Shown in pieces: positions 8,816 to 16,041 of a DNA stretch of 34,755 nt (the stretch's first letter is position 1; each line of letters begins with the position of its first letter). The DNA is taken from assembly GCA_002746305.1 (NCBI GenBank), contig NVWV01000016.1:1-34755 (forward strand). Reading direction: 5' to 3'. The DNA comes from Bacteroidota bacterium (GTDB lineage Bacteria; Bacteroidota; Bacteroidia; NS11-12g; UBA9320). The notes under the pieces are model-generated. The model searched no databases, was not told the DNA's origin, and worked only from the letters and a program-made list of their open reading frames with translations. The position numbers were made by a program, and so were the translations under genes.

Positions 8816-9787
8816 ATGCCATCCTTTATAAATAAAGTAAAAATATTTGCCGGTTCCGGCAGCACTCACCTCGCTGAGAAAATTGCTCAAGCTTATGGTC
8901 AAAAATTAGGTGATGTTACTCTCAATACATTTAGCGACGGAGAATTTCAGCCTTGTATAGAAGAAACTGTTCGCGGATGCGATGTTTTCATTATTCAATC
9001 AACCATGCCGCCTGCGGACCACCTCTTGGAGCTATTGATGCTGATAGATGCCGCAAAACGTGCATCAGCTCACAAAGTAGTTGCTGTTATCCCTTATTTT
9101 GGTCTTGCACGTCAAGACAGAAAGGATAAACCTCGTGTACCTATCAGCTCCAAAATGGTAGCTAATATTCTAACTGCTGCAGGTGCAGATAGAGTAATGA
9201 CAATGGATTTACATGCTCCTCAAATTCAGGGATTTTTTGACATCCCTGTTGATCATCTTGATTCTACAGTAATATTTATCCCATATATCAAAAGTTTAGA
9301 GGTTAAAGATCTTGTTTTAGCGGCTCCAGATGTTGGTGCAACTAAAAGAGTACGTGAATTTGCCAAGTACCTAGGTGCAGAGATGGTTATTTGTGACAAA
9401 GCACGTAAAAGAGCAAATGAAATTGCTTCTATGACTATCATTGGTAATGTTGAAGGAAAAGACGTTGTCCTAATTGATGACATTTGTGACACAGCAAACA
9501 CTTTATGTAAAGCAGCAGCTTTAATAAAAGAAAAAGGAGCCAATTCTGTTAGAGCGGTATGTACCCATCCCGTACTAAGCGGTAAAGCCTATGACAATTT
9601 GGAGAACTCAGTTCTAGAAGAGATTATCCTTTGTGATACCATTCCAATAAAATCAGGAAACTATAAGAAAATAAAAGTTCTAAGTGTAGATCGTTTGTTT
9701 TCCAACGCAATCAGAAATGTAAGTGAATTTGGTTCTATAAGCTCCTTGTTCAACATCTCAGATTCATACCAACAAGAATTAATTTAA
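8816..9787 (+). CDS. prs: Ribose-phosphate pyrophosphokinase (PRPP synthetase)
   Basis: Makes 5-phosphoribosyl-1-pyrophosphate from ribose-5-phosphate and ATP for purine, pyrimidine, His, Trp and NAD synthesis. Motifs seen: N-terminal KIFAGSGSTHLAEKIA, FSDGEFQ, the ATP-binding PYFGLARQDRK region, MDLHAPQIQGFFDIPVDHL, and the PRPP loop VVLIDDICDTANTL. The ATG at 8816 gives 323 residues, close to the family norm; a GTG at 8798 in the same frame would add six unsupported residues. The ribosomal L25 gene begins 25 bases downstream, an arrangement common in bacteria. Confidence 0.95.
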   Translation: MPSFINKVKIFAGSGSTHLAEKIAQAYGQKLGDVTLNTFSDGEFQPCIEETVRGCDVFIIQSTMPPADHLLELLMLIDAAKRASAHKVVAVIPYFGLARQDRKDKPRVPISSKMVANILTAAGADRVMTMDLHAPQIQGFFDIPVDHLDSTVIFIPYIKSLEVKDLVLAAPDVGATKRVREFAKYLGAEMVICDKARKRANEIASMTIIGNVEGKDVVLIDDICDTANTLCKAAALIKEKGANSVRAVCTHPVLSGKAYDNLENSVLEEIILCDTIPIKSGNYKKIKVLSVDRLFSNAIRNVSEFGSISSLFNISDSYQQELI

Positions 9788-9812
9788 CAACGAAATTTAA
9801 TATTTTTTAATA

Positions 9813-10433
9813 ATGAAAGTAATTGCATTAAAAGGCGAGGTAAGAGACGGACTTGGTAAGTCTTCTACTAAAAAAGTAAGAAACGAAGGTAAAGTACCTT
9901 GCGTTATATATGGAAAAGGTGAAAACAATCACTTTACCGTTTATCAAGCAGATTTCAAACATTTGATTTTCACCCCAAATACATACTTGGTTAAAATTGA
10001 AGTAGGAGCTATGAATAAGCTTGCTAAAGTTCAAGACATTCAGTTTCACCCTGTATCTGAAGATATTATTCACGCTGACTTCTTAGAAGTAGATGCGGAC
10101 AACGAAATTTCAATTCCCATACCAGTGAAAATCGTAGGTAGTGCTCCTGGTGTTCGAGGTGGAGGAAAGCTACAGTTAAAGATTAAGAAACTTTTAGTTT
10201 CAGGGCTTATAGCAAATCTACCAGAATTTATTGAGGTAAACATTGATGAATTAGAAATAGGCAAGAGCGTTAAAGTAAAGGATATTTCTGTCAATAATCT
10301 TACACTTCTAGACTCTGAAAACAACTCAATTGTGTCTTGTATCGTAACTAGAGCTGCTAAGAGTGCCGCAGGTGCTGAAGGAGAAGAAGAAGAAGGCAAT
10401 GCAGAAGCTGCGGAAGATGCAGCTGCTGAATAA
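9813..10433 (+). CDS. rplY: 50S ribosomal protein L25 (Ctc/TL5 form)
   Basis: A 206-residue two-domain L25. The N-terminal part (about residues 1-90) is the 5S rRNA-binding domain, with KSSTKKVRNEGKVPCVIYGK and FHPVSEDIIHADFLEV. The C-terminal part is the TL5/Ctc beta domain (VKIVGSAPGVRGGGKLQ, INVDELEIGKSVKVKDI-like region). It ends in an acidic Glu/Ala tail (EGEEEEGNAEAAEDAAAE) typical of the long bacterial form. It follows prs closely, and an intrinsic terminator begins about 30 bases after the stop. Confidence 0.95.
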   Translation: MKVIALKGEVRDGLGKSSTKKVRNEGKVPCVIYGKGENNHFTVYQADFKHLIFTPNTYLVKIEVGAMNKLAKVQDIQFHPVSEDIIHADFLEVDADNEISIPIPVKIVGSAPGVRGGGKLQLKIKKLLVSGLIANLPEFIEVNIDELEIGKSVKVKDISVNNLTLLDSENNSIVSCIVTRAAKSAAGAEGEEEEGNAEAAEDAAAE

Positions 10434-10462
10434 ATTAATCCTTCCTTATACAATAATCTACT

Positions 10463-10498
10463 AAAAGCCTTTCTGCACTATGCAGGAGGGCTTTTTTT
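10463..10498. terminator. Bidirectional intrinsic terminator shared by rplY and the convergent epimerase gene
   Basis: AAAAGCC (10463-10469) pairs with GGCTTTT (10489-10495) and CTGCA (10473-10477) with TGCAG (10481-10485). The three base steps between them can pair with G-U wobble, giving a nearly continuous 15-base stem, and a run of seven T follows on the plus strand. The 3-base loop at 10478-10480 is exactly the TAG stop codon of the minus-strand gene. Confidence 0.85.
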
Positions 10499-11488
10499 GT
10501 ACTCTTCACAAGCACTATTTATAACCCTATTTATAGATTCAAAATCAAACTTCAGTACATCCTTTATCTTGGTGCTAGAAAAACTATTAACAGCAACACT
10601 GGCCCTAACGGTCTCTTTACTAAGCATGCCTCCAAGGCCCAAGAATTCCTTCAGACTTACTATCAAGTAAACAAGCCTATATAGTATCCCTTTTATCTCA
10701 ATCGAAGGATTTTTCCTTCCTAAACTAGTGGACATATTAAATGCAACATCTTTGAAACTCTTATTTTCACTAACCAAAATAAAGCGTTCCCCTGAAATAT
10801 CAGAAAGACATAATTGTTCTACTATTCTTGCGACATCTTGTACCCCTACCCATCCCGTTTCTCCATTACTATAAAATGGAAAACCTGTAGCTGCATTCTT
10901 AAAAAGTTTATTCGACCCTTTATTCCAGTTACCATATCCAAGTATAATTCCTGGATTGATTGCTATAGTTGATAATCCCTCTTCTTTGGCTCGCCAAAGT
11001 TCACATTCGCCTAAGTACTTTGTATACCCATAATTACTATGTGCAATCTCATTGTCCCATTCTGTATCCTCAACAATAAGATCTCCCTTGGTAGATTTAG
11101 ATATAGCTGCTATGCTACTACAATATAGTAATTTGATAACGCCAACATCTTTTGCAACATTTATAACATTAGCTGTATATTCTTGATTTACAGTAATCAT
11201 ACGTTCCAAATCCTTTTGTAAATATGAAATGACACCTGCTAAGTGAATGACATAATTACACCCCTGTATGACATCTTCCAAACCAACTACATCGTATAAT
11301 TCACATTCATGCCAAGATAAATTCGATTTAGTGGCTTCATCCATAGTATACCAACCACTTACTAATTCAAACTCCGATAGGGAAGCTCGAGGTCTAATAA
11401 TAGCTCTAACTTGATGTCCCTGATTCAGCAAGTGATGTATAATGTGTACACCTAAAAACCCATTAGCTCCTGTTATGGCAAAAGTCAC
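10478..11488 (-). CDS. NAD(P)-dependent epimerase/dehydratase family protein (extended SDR)
   Basis: A 336-residue extended short-chain dehydrogenase with Rossmann motif FAITGANGFLGVHI at the N terminus, a YGYTKYLGE segment that supplies the YxxxK catalytic pair, and AINPGIILGYGNW downstream, as in dihydroflavonol-reductase-like SDRs. The substrate cannot be named. The start is GTG at 11488, because the next in-frame ATG is about 50 residues in, after the cofactor site. It is divergent from the ureohydrolase-like gene and convergent with rplY; its last codons (KKSPPA) and stop lie inside the shared terminator hairpin. A sugar-epimerase role is less likely because the C-terminal half resembles the flavonol-reductase branch. 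Confidence 0.85.
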   Translation of the reverse strand: MTFAITGANGFLGVHIIHHLLNQGHQVRAIIRPRASLSEFELVSGWYTMDEATKSNLSWHECELYDVVGLEDVIQGCNYVIHLAGVISYLQKDLERMITVNQEYTANVINVAKDVGVIKLLYCSSIAAISKSTKGDLIVEDTEWDNEIAHSNYGYTKYLGECELWRAKEEGLSTIAINPGIILGYGNWNKGSNKLFKNAATGFPFYSNGETGWVGVQDVARIVEQLCLSDISGERFILVSENKSFKDVAFNMSTSLGRKNPSIEIKGILYRLVYLIVSLKEFLGLGGMLSKETVRASVAVNSFSSTKIKDVLKFDFESINRVINSACEEYKKSPPA

Positions 11489-11501
11489 GTAATGCTTATT
11501 T

Positions 11502-11509
11502 TATCTTTG
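11502..11509 (+). promoter_or_regulatory. -7 promoter element for the ureohydrolase-like gene
   Basis: TATCTTTG is a perfect TAnnTTTG box. No TTG sits at the right distance upstream. Its position makes the ATG at 11528 the likely start, because an ATG at 11492 would precede transcription. Confidence 0.5.
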
Positions 11510-11527
11510 TTGGTACGAATATATTTA

Positions 11528-12634
11528 ATGTTAGAACAATACTTTACCAAAATAACGCTGGACGAGGATTATAGACCTTATGAACTAGGCAGTGTTATAC
11601 AAAAGAATACCCAAATCTTTCCAGACTTAAAAAACATTAGTATTGCCATACTAGGAGTTGTTTCTGATCTCCATACAAACGGCTGTTCTAATATTAGAAA
11701 AGAGCTGTATAAACTAGTAACACATACATCTCTTGAAACTAAAATAGCAGATCTTGGAGATATTACAGAAGGTGCAACTCCAGCAGAAACACATCTTATT
11801 ATTAAGTCTGTGACCAAGGAGCTTCAACAAAAAAAAATACTTACAATTCTACTTGGCACTAGTTTGGACCAGGGAGAAGCTCTTTACCATTCTTTTGAAA
11901 ATACAGAAACTAGTATAGAGACGTCCCTCATCTCTTCTCATCTACCCCTTTTAGAGTACCAACTACTTAGAAGAATTTGTACATACAAACCCAATTATTT
12001 AAGCAATATAAATGCAATTGCTTTTCAGTCTCATTATATCCCACCTAAAGCTCTAGATACTCTTGAGAATCTAAATTTTGGACATCTTCGACTTGGAACT
12101 TTAAAATCTGATATTGAAGAATCAGAAATCTATCTTAGAAATTCAGAGGTAGTTTTGTTTGACTTAAACGCGATAAAACACTGTGATGCACCTGCTACAA
12201 CACAGACACAACCCAATGGACTAACTGGAGAGGAAGCCTGTCAAATATCACGATATGCAGGTGTTAGTGATTCTACAAAATGCTTTGGGATATTTGAGTA
12301 TTATCCTGAAAATGACAAAAACCACCTAACTGCTAAAACTATAGCACAATTGCTATGGTATTTTTTGGATGGTTTCGTTGGTAGAGCAAATGATGCACCC
12401 CAACTACATGATGAATTTGTTAAATACAGATGTGATATAAATGATAACCAACCCCCTATACTCTTCTTAAAAAGTAAACGAACAAATAGATGGTGGATGC
12501 AGATAGAGCATCCTACCAATCCCTCGGAAGATAAACTCAAACTCACATTTCCTTGTTCCTATCTGGACTATCAGTTTTCTGCATCAGGAGAATTACCTCA
12601 ACGTTATATGAATGCAATAAAGCGTCTACAATAA
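11528..12634 (+). CDS. Arginase/formimidoylglutamase-fold protein with degenerate metal site
   Basis: A 369-residue protein with the overall pattern of the ureohydrolase family, often annotated as formimidoylglutamase in Bacteroidota. The C-terminal block aligns well: VVLFDLNAIKHCDAP matches the SFDxDxxDPxxxP motif, followed by GLTGEEACQISRYAG as in active enzymes. The metal ligands are largely missing. The GGDHS-type motif reads LLGTSLDQGEA, the DAHxD-type motif reads SSHLPL, and the DxD pair is DLN. It is therefore probably not a manganese hydrolase. The ATG at 11528 is chosen because the -7 box lies just upstream of it. A tiny lipoprotein gene follows. The role is unknown; a structural or binding function is possible. 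Confidence 0.75.
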   Translation: MLEQYFTKITLDEDYRPYELGSVIQKNTQIFPDLKNISIAILGVVSDLHTNGCSNIRKELYKLVTHTSLETKIADLGDITEGATPAETHLIIKSVTKELQQKKILTILLGTSLDQGEALYHSFENTETSIETSLISSHLPLLEYQLLRRICTYKPNYLSNINAIAFQSHYIPPKALDTLENLNFGHLRLGTLKSDIEESEIYLRNSEVVLFDLNAIKHCDAPATTQTQPNGLTGEEACQISRYAGVSDSTKCFGIFEYYPENDKNHLTAKTIAQLLWYFLDGFVGRANDAPQLHDEFVKYRCDINDNQPPILFLKSKRTNRWWMQIEHPTNPSEDKLKLTFPCSYLDYQFSASGELPQRYMNAIKRLQ

Positions 12635-12679
12635 TACTTGACAACAAAACAATCACTAATTTCGTTATACAATAAGCAC

Positions 12680-12808
12680 ATGACACGCAAACAAACAGCA
12701 ACATTTTTAGTAGTTATTTTTACCATAGCACTTACATTTAGTGCATGCTCATCCAAAAAGAAATGTAGTACTCGCAACAAAAAGCAGGTAGAAATGGGCT
12801 GGATGTAA
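12680..12808 (+). CDS. Small lipoprotein, 42 residues
   Basis: ATG at 12680, TAA at 12806. The protein has a hydrophobic signal (TFLVVIFTIALTF) and a lipobox FSAC with Cys23 as the lipidated residue. Only about 20 residues remain after processing, strongly basic with a second Cys (SSKKKCSTRNKKQ) and the ending EMGWM. The gene stands alone between the ureohydrolase-like gene and the sigma factor. A signal peptide, a proper lipobox and the absence of any competing reading support it as a real gene. It resembles very short outer-membrane lipoproteins of the phylum, but no function is known to me. Confidence 0.7.
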   Translation: MTRKQTATFLVVIFTIALTFSACSSKKKCSTRNKKQVEMGWM

Positions 12809-12869
12809 TATTCCTTTACTTTTCCGGGAATCTTATAACTCAACTCGTTGTCTAAGTAATACTGAAGAA

Positions 12870-13430
12870 TTGAGAGTTGCCTCGTCTTATACTGATTTCG
12901 AACTGATAGACCTTGCTATACAGGGCAACGACAAGTATTTCGCTGAAATAGTAAATCGTCATCAATCAATTGTCGCTTCTTCTGCCATGAACATGCTCGG
13001 AGATATGGAGGAAGCAAGAGAAATAGGTCAGCAAGTTTTTATTCGATTTTACCAATCAATGAGTAGCTTCAAAAAAGAGGCTAAACTTAGTACCTATCTA
13101 ACCCGAATCACCATAAATCTATGCCTGAATCACCTTAAAAGAAATCAAACATTTGGGCCTCGAACATATCATCTAGATGTCGCAACCAATATCAGCGTCA
13201 CAGATCAGTCCAAGGACTTAGAAAGTAAAGAGATAGTTAATATAGCATTGCAAAAACTTGAAGAGGCTCATCGAGCTGTTATTGTATTAAGAATGATACA
13301 GGGCTATGATACATTACAAACAGCTGAAATATTGGGGATACCTAAGGGGACAGTTCTTTCAAGGCTAAAACGAGCAATGGACAAGCTAAAAACAATATTA
13401 ATAAATGATTTCAATTATGAATACACATAG
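12870..13430 (+). CDS. ECF-type RNA polymerase sigma factor
   Basis: A 186-residue sigma-70-family factor with only regions 2 and 4. Region 2: FAEIVNRHQSIVASSAMNML, EEAREIGQQVFIRFYQ, TYLTRITINLCLNHLKR. Region 4: LEEAHRAVIVLRMIQGYDTLQTAEILGIPKGTVLSRLKRAMDKL is the helix-turn-helix that reads the -35 element. The first in-frame ATG lies inside region 2, so the TTG at 12870 is the credible start. It overlaps the next gene, a small single-pass membrane protein, which is the position of an anti-sigma factor. It probably directs an extracytoplasmic stress regulon that includes the downstream Spy-like genes; that regulon is inference. Confidence 0.9.
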   Translation: MRVASSYTDFELIDLAIQGNDKYFAEIVNRHQSIVASSAMNMLGDMEEAREIGQQVFIRFYQSMSSFKKEAKLSTYLTRITINLCLNHLKRNQTFGPRTYHLDVATNISVTDQSKDLESKEIVNIALQKLEEAHRAVIVLRMIQGYDTLQTAEILGIPKGTVLSRLKRAMDKLKTILINDFNYEYT

Positions 13431-13683
13431 CATAGAATCACATTTAAAAAACCAGAAATATGACTTTGATGCAAATTTTTGCAATGACATATTACGAACA
13501 ATTAAAGAATCCAAAAATACTTGGATTCCCAAACTTCAATGGCTCATAACTGGCATAGCTGCATCCTTAATTTTTTGCTTAGCATTTATCTATTTTCAAG
13601 ATGGAACCATATCGTATGACAGCGTTCTAGGTCTTGCTAACATTAGTGATGATAATCTAACAGACTACCTTAATTACCTTTAA
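13417..13683 (+). CDS. Small single-pass membrane protein, candidate anti-sigma factor
   Basis: From the ATG at 13417 the protein has 88 residues; an ATG at 13405 in frame would add four. There are about 39 residues of N-terminal cytoplasmic sequence (SHLKNQKYDFDANFCNDILRTI), one hydrophobic segment at about residues 40-60 (LQWLITGIAASLIFCLAFIYF region), and a short outer tail ending DDNLTDYLNYL. The gene overlaps the sigma-factor stop by 14 bases. Size, topology and position match short anti-sigma proteins such as CnrY, although no homology can be shown by eye. It is followed two bases later by a membrane-anchored Spy-like protein. Anti-sigma function is an inference from context. Confidence 0.7.
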   Translation: MNTHSIESHLKNQKYDFDANFCNDILRTIKESKNTWIPKLQWLITGIAASLIFCLAFIYFQDGTISYDSVLGLANISDDNLTDYLNYL

Positions 13684-13685
13684 TC

Positions 13686-14048
13686 ATGAACAAAAAAGTA
13701 ATATTAACAATCATAGGCACTTTAATTATTGGATTAATCATTGGATTTTTCTTGTCAGGAAGACTTACTCAAAACAGATTGATGCATAGAAGAGCTATGA
13801 TGCATCAGCCAGGTGCGGAAAAGCAAGTTCTCATAAAAAGACTAAATTTAGATGACAAGCAAATAGAACAAATTTCTCCTATTCTAGACAGTATGATACC
13901 TTCTCAAATCGAGCTGCGAAAAGCACATAGAATTGAAATGCATGCTACTAGAAGTGTAATGTTTGATAAAATAAGACCCTTACTGAATAGTAAACAAACC
14001 AAGCAGCTAGACAGAATGAGGAGTCGTATGTCAAAGCACCATAAGTGA
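13686..14048 (+). CDS. Membrane-anchored Spy/CpxP/CnrX-like periplasmic protein
   Basis: A 120-residue protein with an uncleaved-looking N-terminal membrane segment (VILTIIGTLIIGLIIGFFLSG, residues 5-25) and a periplasmic part that is all helical, basic and rich in Met and His (MHRRAMMHQ, EMHATRS, SKHHK). LNLDDKQIEQISPILDSM and LLNSKQTKQLDRM have the spacing of the LTxxQ repeats of Spy and CpxP. Such proteins act as chaperones or metal/stress sensors. It begins two bases after the candidate anti-sigma gene and is followed by a strong terminator, so the three genes form one transcription unit. A sensor role like CnrX is plausible from the His/Met content but unproven. Confidence 0.72.
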   Translation: MNKKVILTIIGTLIIGLIIGFFLSGRLTQNRLMHRRAMMHQPGAEKQVLIKRLNLDDKQIEQISPILDSMIPSQIELRKAHRIEMHATRSVMFDKIRPLLNSKQTKQLDRMRSRMSKHHK

Positions 14049-14071
14049 ATTAGAAGAATAACAATGCCCTT

Positions 14072-14105
14072 AAAAGCCTATAAACCTTTGTTTATAGGCT
14101 TTTTT
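14072..14105 (+). terminator. Intrinsic terminator of the sigma-factor operon
   Basis: AAAAGCCTATAAAC (14072-14085) pairs perfectly with GTTTATAGGCTTTT (14090-14103) around a 4-base loop and is followed by T residues. It lies 23 bases after the stop of the Spy-like gene and separates it from the next gene. Confidence 0.88.
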
Positions 14106-14171
14106 CATGTAAACCTGTACGAAACGGAATCAAATTTGTGTTGTACAAGTCAAATAATAAATAAAAACAAT

Positions 14172-14867
14172 ATGAAAGGAATTAAAATCACAGTAATGAT
14201 GCTGATTATCTGCCAGGCAGTAATAGCTCAAACCAAGACAGCGAAGGAAGTAACAACGAAGAGAATGGAAAGGCTTGATAGTAAGGTAGACCTTACTGAT
14301 GATCAAGAATCCAAAATATCTGAAATCATCTTTGCATCTGCTACTGAGATGATAGCACTAAAGAAATCTGGAAGTTTTGAAAGAGAAGAAATGAAGGAGC
14401 TTAAAAAAAAGGAAAGAAATTTGATTAAGTCGCAACTCACTTCCAAACAATTGACTACACTCAAAGAAGCGAATGAAACTAGACATTTGGAACATCAAAA
14501 GAGAAAAAACGACCGTATGATTCAAAGAAATACCAGAACAGAGACAAGAGATCTTATTTTAGCCAAAAGGCACCGTTTTGAGAACTTGTTGTCCATAGAT
14601 GAAAAAGCTATTATTGAAAAAGCAAGAACATTAAAACCTGAAAGAATAAAAGGTAAAAAAACAAAAGGAGCACTTACCCCTGAACAGAAGACTGAACGTA
14701 AAGAAGCACACATACAAATTAGAAAATTACTAAAACCAGTTGTCAAAAATCACAAAAAAGAACTGGACATAATACAATCGGAAATGCCTGCAAAGGAACC
14801 GAAATCCTCAAATGAAAAAAAGAAAAAGAACAATGGATTTTATACCAAATTCTTGTTAATGAAATAA
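14172..14867 (+). CDS. Exported, highly charged helical protein with LTxxQ-like repeats (Spy/CpxP-like)
   Basis: A 231-residue protein with a cleavable signal peptide (MKGIKITVMMLIICQAVIAQ, cleavage near Gln20) and an almost entirely helical, Lys/Glu-rich mature part. Three segments resemble the LTxxQ repeat: VDLTDDQESKISEI, QLTSKQLTTLKEA and LTPEQKTERKEAHIQIRKLL. This suggests a periplasmic chaperone-like or stress-binding protein. The start at 14172 is chosen because the in-frame upstream extension runs through the preceding terminator and the signal peptide begins exactly here. It has its own transcription unit downstream of the sigma operon and could be a target of that sigma factor. No enzyme motif is present. 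Confidence 0.75.
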   Translation: MKGIKITVMMLIICQAVIAQTKTAKEVTTKRMERLDSKVDLTDDQESKISEIIFASATEMIALKKSGSFEREEMKELKKKERNLIKSQLTSKQLTTLKEANETRHLEHQKRKNDRMIQRNTRTETRDLILAKRHRFENLLSIDEKAIIEKARTLKPERIKGKKTKGALTPEQKTERKEAHIQIRKLLKPVVKNHKKELDIIQSEMPAKEPKSSNEKKKKNNGFYTKFLLMK

Positions 14868-14890
14868 GTTAAATTGGCTTTCTAACTTAT

Positions 14891-14921
14891 AAAAAGAGTG
14901 CTTGAAAAGAGCACTTTTTTT
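14891..14921 (+). terminator. Intrinsic terminator after the charged exported protein
   Basis: AGTGCT (14897-14902) pairs with AGCACT (14910-14915), extended by an A-run before and a T-run after. It is weaker than the neighbouring hairpins but correctly placed 24 bases past the stop. Confidence 0.65.
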
Positions 14922-14954
14922 ATAAAATAAAAATTGGCTTTTTTTTGAGAGAAC

Positions 14955-14988
14955 AAAAAAGGCCACCCATAGGGTAGCCTTTTTTTTT
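14955..14988. terminator. Bidirectional terminator between convergent genes, mainly for rpoD
   Basis: AAAAAAGGC-C-ACCC and GGGT-A-GCCTTTTTT form a stem with one mismatch around a 3-base loop; there are A-runs on the left and T-runs on the right, so it works on both strands. It lies 18 bases beyond the rpoD stop. Confidence 0.8.
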
Positions 14989-15005
14989 GTTTTATCACTT
15001 TAGGA

Positions 15006-15869
15006 CTATCCCAAGTAAGATTTTAATATTTTGCTTTTACTTGACTTACGAAGTCTTCTTAGAGCTTTTTCCTTGATTTGACGTACACGCTCACGTGTAA
15101 GACCAACTTTATCAGAAATGTCTTCTAATGTATGAGCAGGACCACCATCTAACCCGTAGTAATACTTTAACACATCTCTTTCTTTTTCAGATAACGTAGA
15201 TATTACTCTGTTAATTTCTTTTCTAAGTGATTCATCCATCAATGGTTGATCAGGATTCGGTTCATCATTGTTATCTAAAACACCTAAAAGACTATTGTCT
15301 TCTCCTTCTATCAGTGGAGCATCAATAGACAAATGACGTCCACTGGATTTAAATGCATTTTCCACTTCAGTAACACTGATTTCAAGTTCTTTTGCTATTT
15401 CCTCAGGAGTTGGTTCACGCTCTTGAAGTTGCTCAAGACGAGCAGCAGCAGCACTAATTCTGCCAATGCTACCTACCTTATTCAATGGTAGACGAACAAT
15501 TCTAGATTGATCTGCTAAAGCTTGAAGGATAGATTGACGAATCCACCATACAGCATAAGAGATAAATTTAAATCCACGTGTTTCGTCAAAACGTTTAGCC
15601 GCTTTAATCAAACCTAAATTTCCTTCATTTATCAAATCTCCAAGAGTCAATCCTTGGTTTTGATATTGTTTGGATACGGATACAACAAAACGCAAGTTGG
15701 CATTTACCAGTTTTTCAAGAGCAGCTTGATCACCCTCTCTAATTCTTCCTGCTAAAACCACCTCCTCTTGAGCATCAATCATTGACACTTTACTAATCTC
15801 GTTAAGATATTTATCTAACGATTTGTTTTCCCTATTGGTAAACTGTTTGGAAATTTTAAGTTGTCTCAT
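15006..15869 (-). CDS. rpoD: Primary sigma factor RpoD/SigA (short Bacteroidota form)
   Basis: A 287-residue housekeeping sigma factor. It lacks the long region 1.1 and spacer of E. coli sigma-70, as is usual in Bacteroidota. Region 1.2 is SLDKYLNEISKVSMIDAQEE. Region 2 contains LVNANLRFVVSVSKQYQNQGL, GDLINEGNLGLIKAAKRFD and the -10-reading segment GFKFISYAVWWIRQSI. Region 3 follows, and region 4 includes YYYGLDGGPAHTLEDISDKVGLTRERVRQIKEKALRRLR. It explains the TTG / TAnnTTTG promoter type seen throughout this window. It is transcribed alone from a TATCTTTG promoter and is convergent with the charged exported protein gene. Confidence 0.97.
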   Translation of the reverse strand: MRQLKISKQFTNRENKSLDKYLNEISKVSMIDAQEEVVLAGRIREGDQAALEKLVNANLRFVVSVSKQYQNQGLTLGDLINEGNLGLIKAAKRFDETRGFKFISYAVWWIRQSILQALADQSRIVRLPLNKVGSIGRISAAAARLEQLQEREPTPEEIAKELEISVTEVENAFKSSGRHLSIDAPLIEGEDNSLLGVLDNNDEPNPDQPLMDESLRKEINRVISTLSEKERDVLKYYYGLDGGPAHTLEDISDKVGLTRERVRQIKEKALRRLRKSSKSKILKSYLG

Positions 15870-15906
15870 TTACTATCTAAAAATATCACTTTCTATTAAG
15901 AACCTG

Positions 15907-15914
15907 CAAAGATA
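15907..15914 (-). promoter_or_regulatory. -7 element of rpoD
   Basis: On the minus strand the sequence reads TATCTTTG, a perfect TAnnTTTG box, 38 bases before the rpoD ATG. A TTA lies at N20 upstream instead of the consensus TTG. Confidence 0.6.
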
Positions 15915-16012
15915 AGTTTATGTCATTAAAAAACTAATAAAAAACCTAGGTCCTAAGCCTGTAACAAACCACAAAAAGTGTGCCTTACTTTATCGATTAG
16001 ATACAACTTTGC

Positions 16013-16020
16013 TACCTTTG
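16013..16020 (+). promoter_or_regulatory. -7 element of icd
   Basis: TACCTTTG matches TAnnTTTG perfectly and lies 22 bases before the ATG at 16042. No TTG is present at -33. It makes an upstream in-frame ATG at 16009 an unlikely start. Confidence 0.6.
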
Positions 16021-16041
16021 TCTCACTTTAAAAATAAGAGC

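Noticed and set aside
10070..10453. Minus-strand open frame of 127 codons opposite rplY
   Set aside because: Its Ala/Ser-rich N terminus is simply the complement of the acidic tail of L25; no family features.
14064..14171. N-terminal extension of the charged exported protein
   Set aside because: The extension is read through the preceding terminator hairpin; the signal peptide begins at 14172, so the later ATG is preferred.
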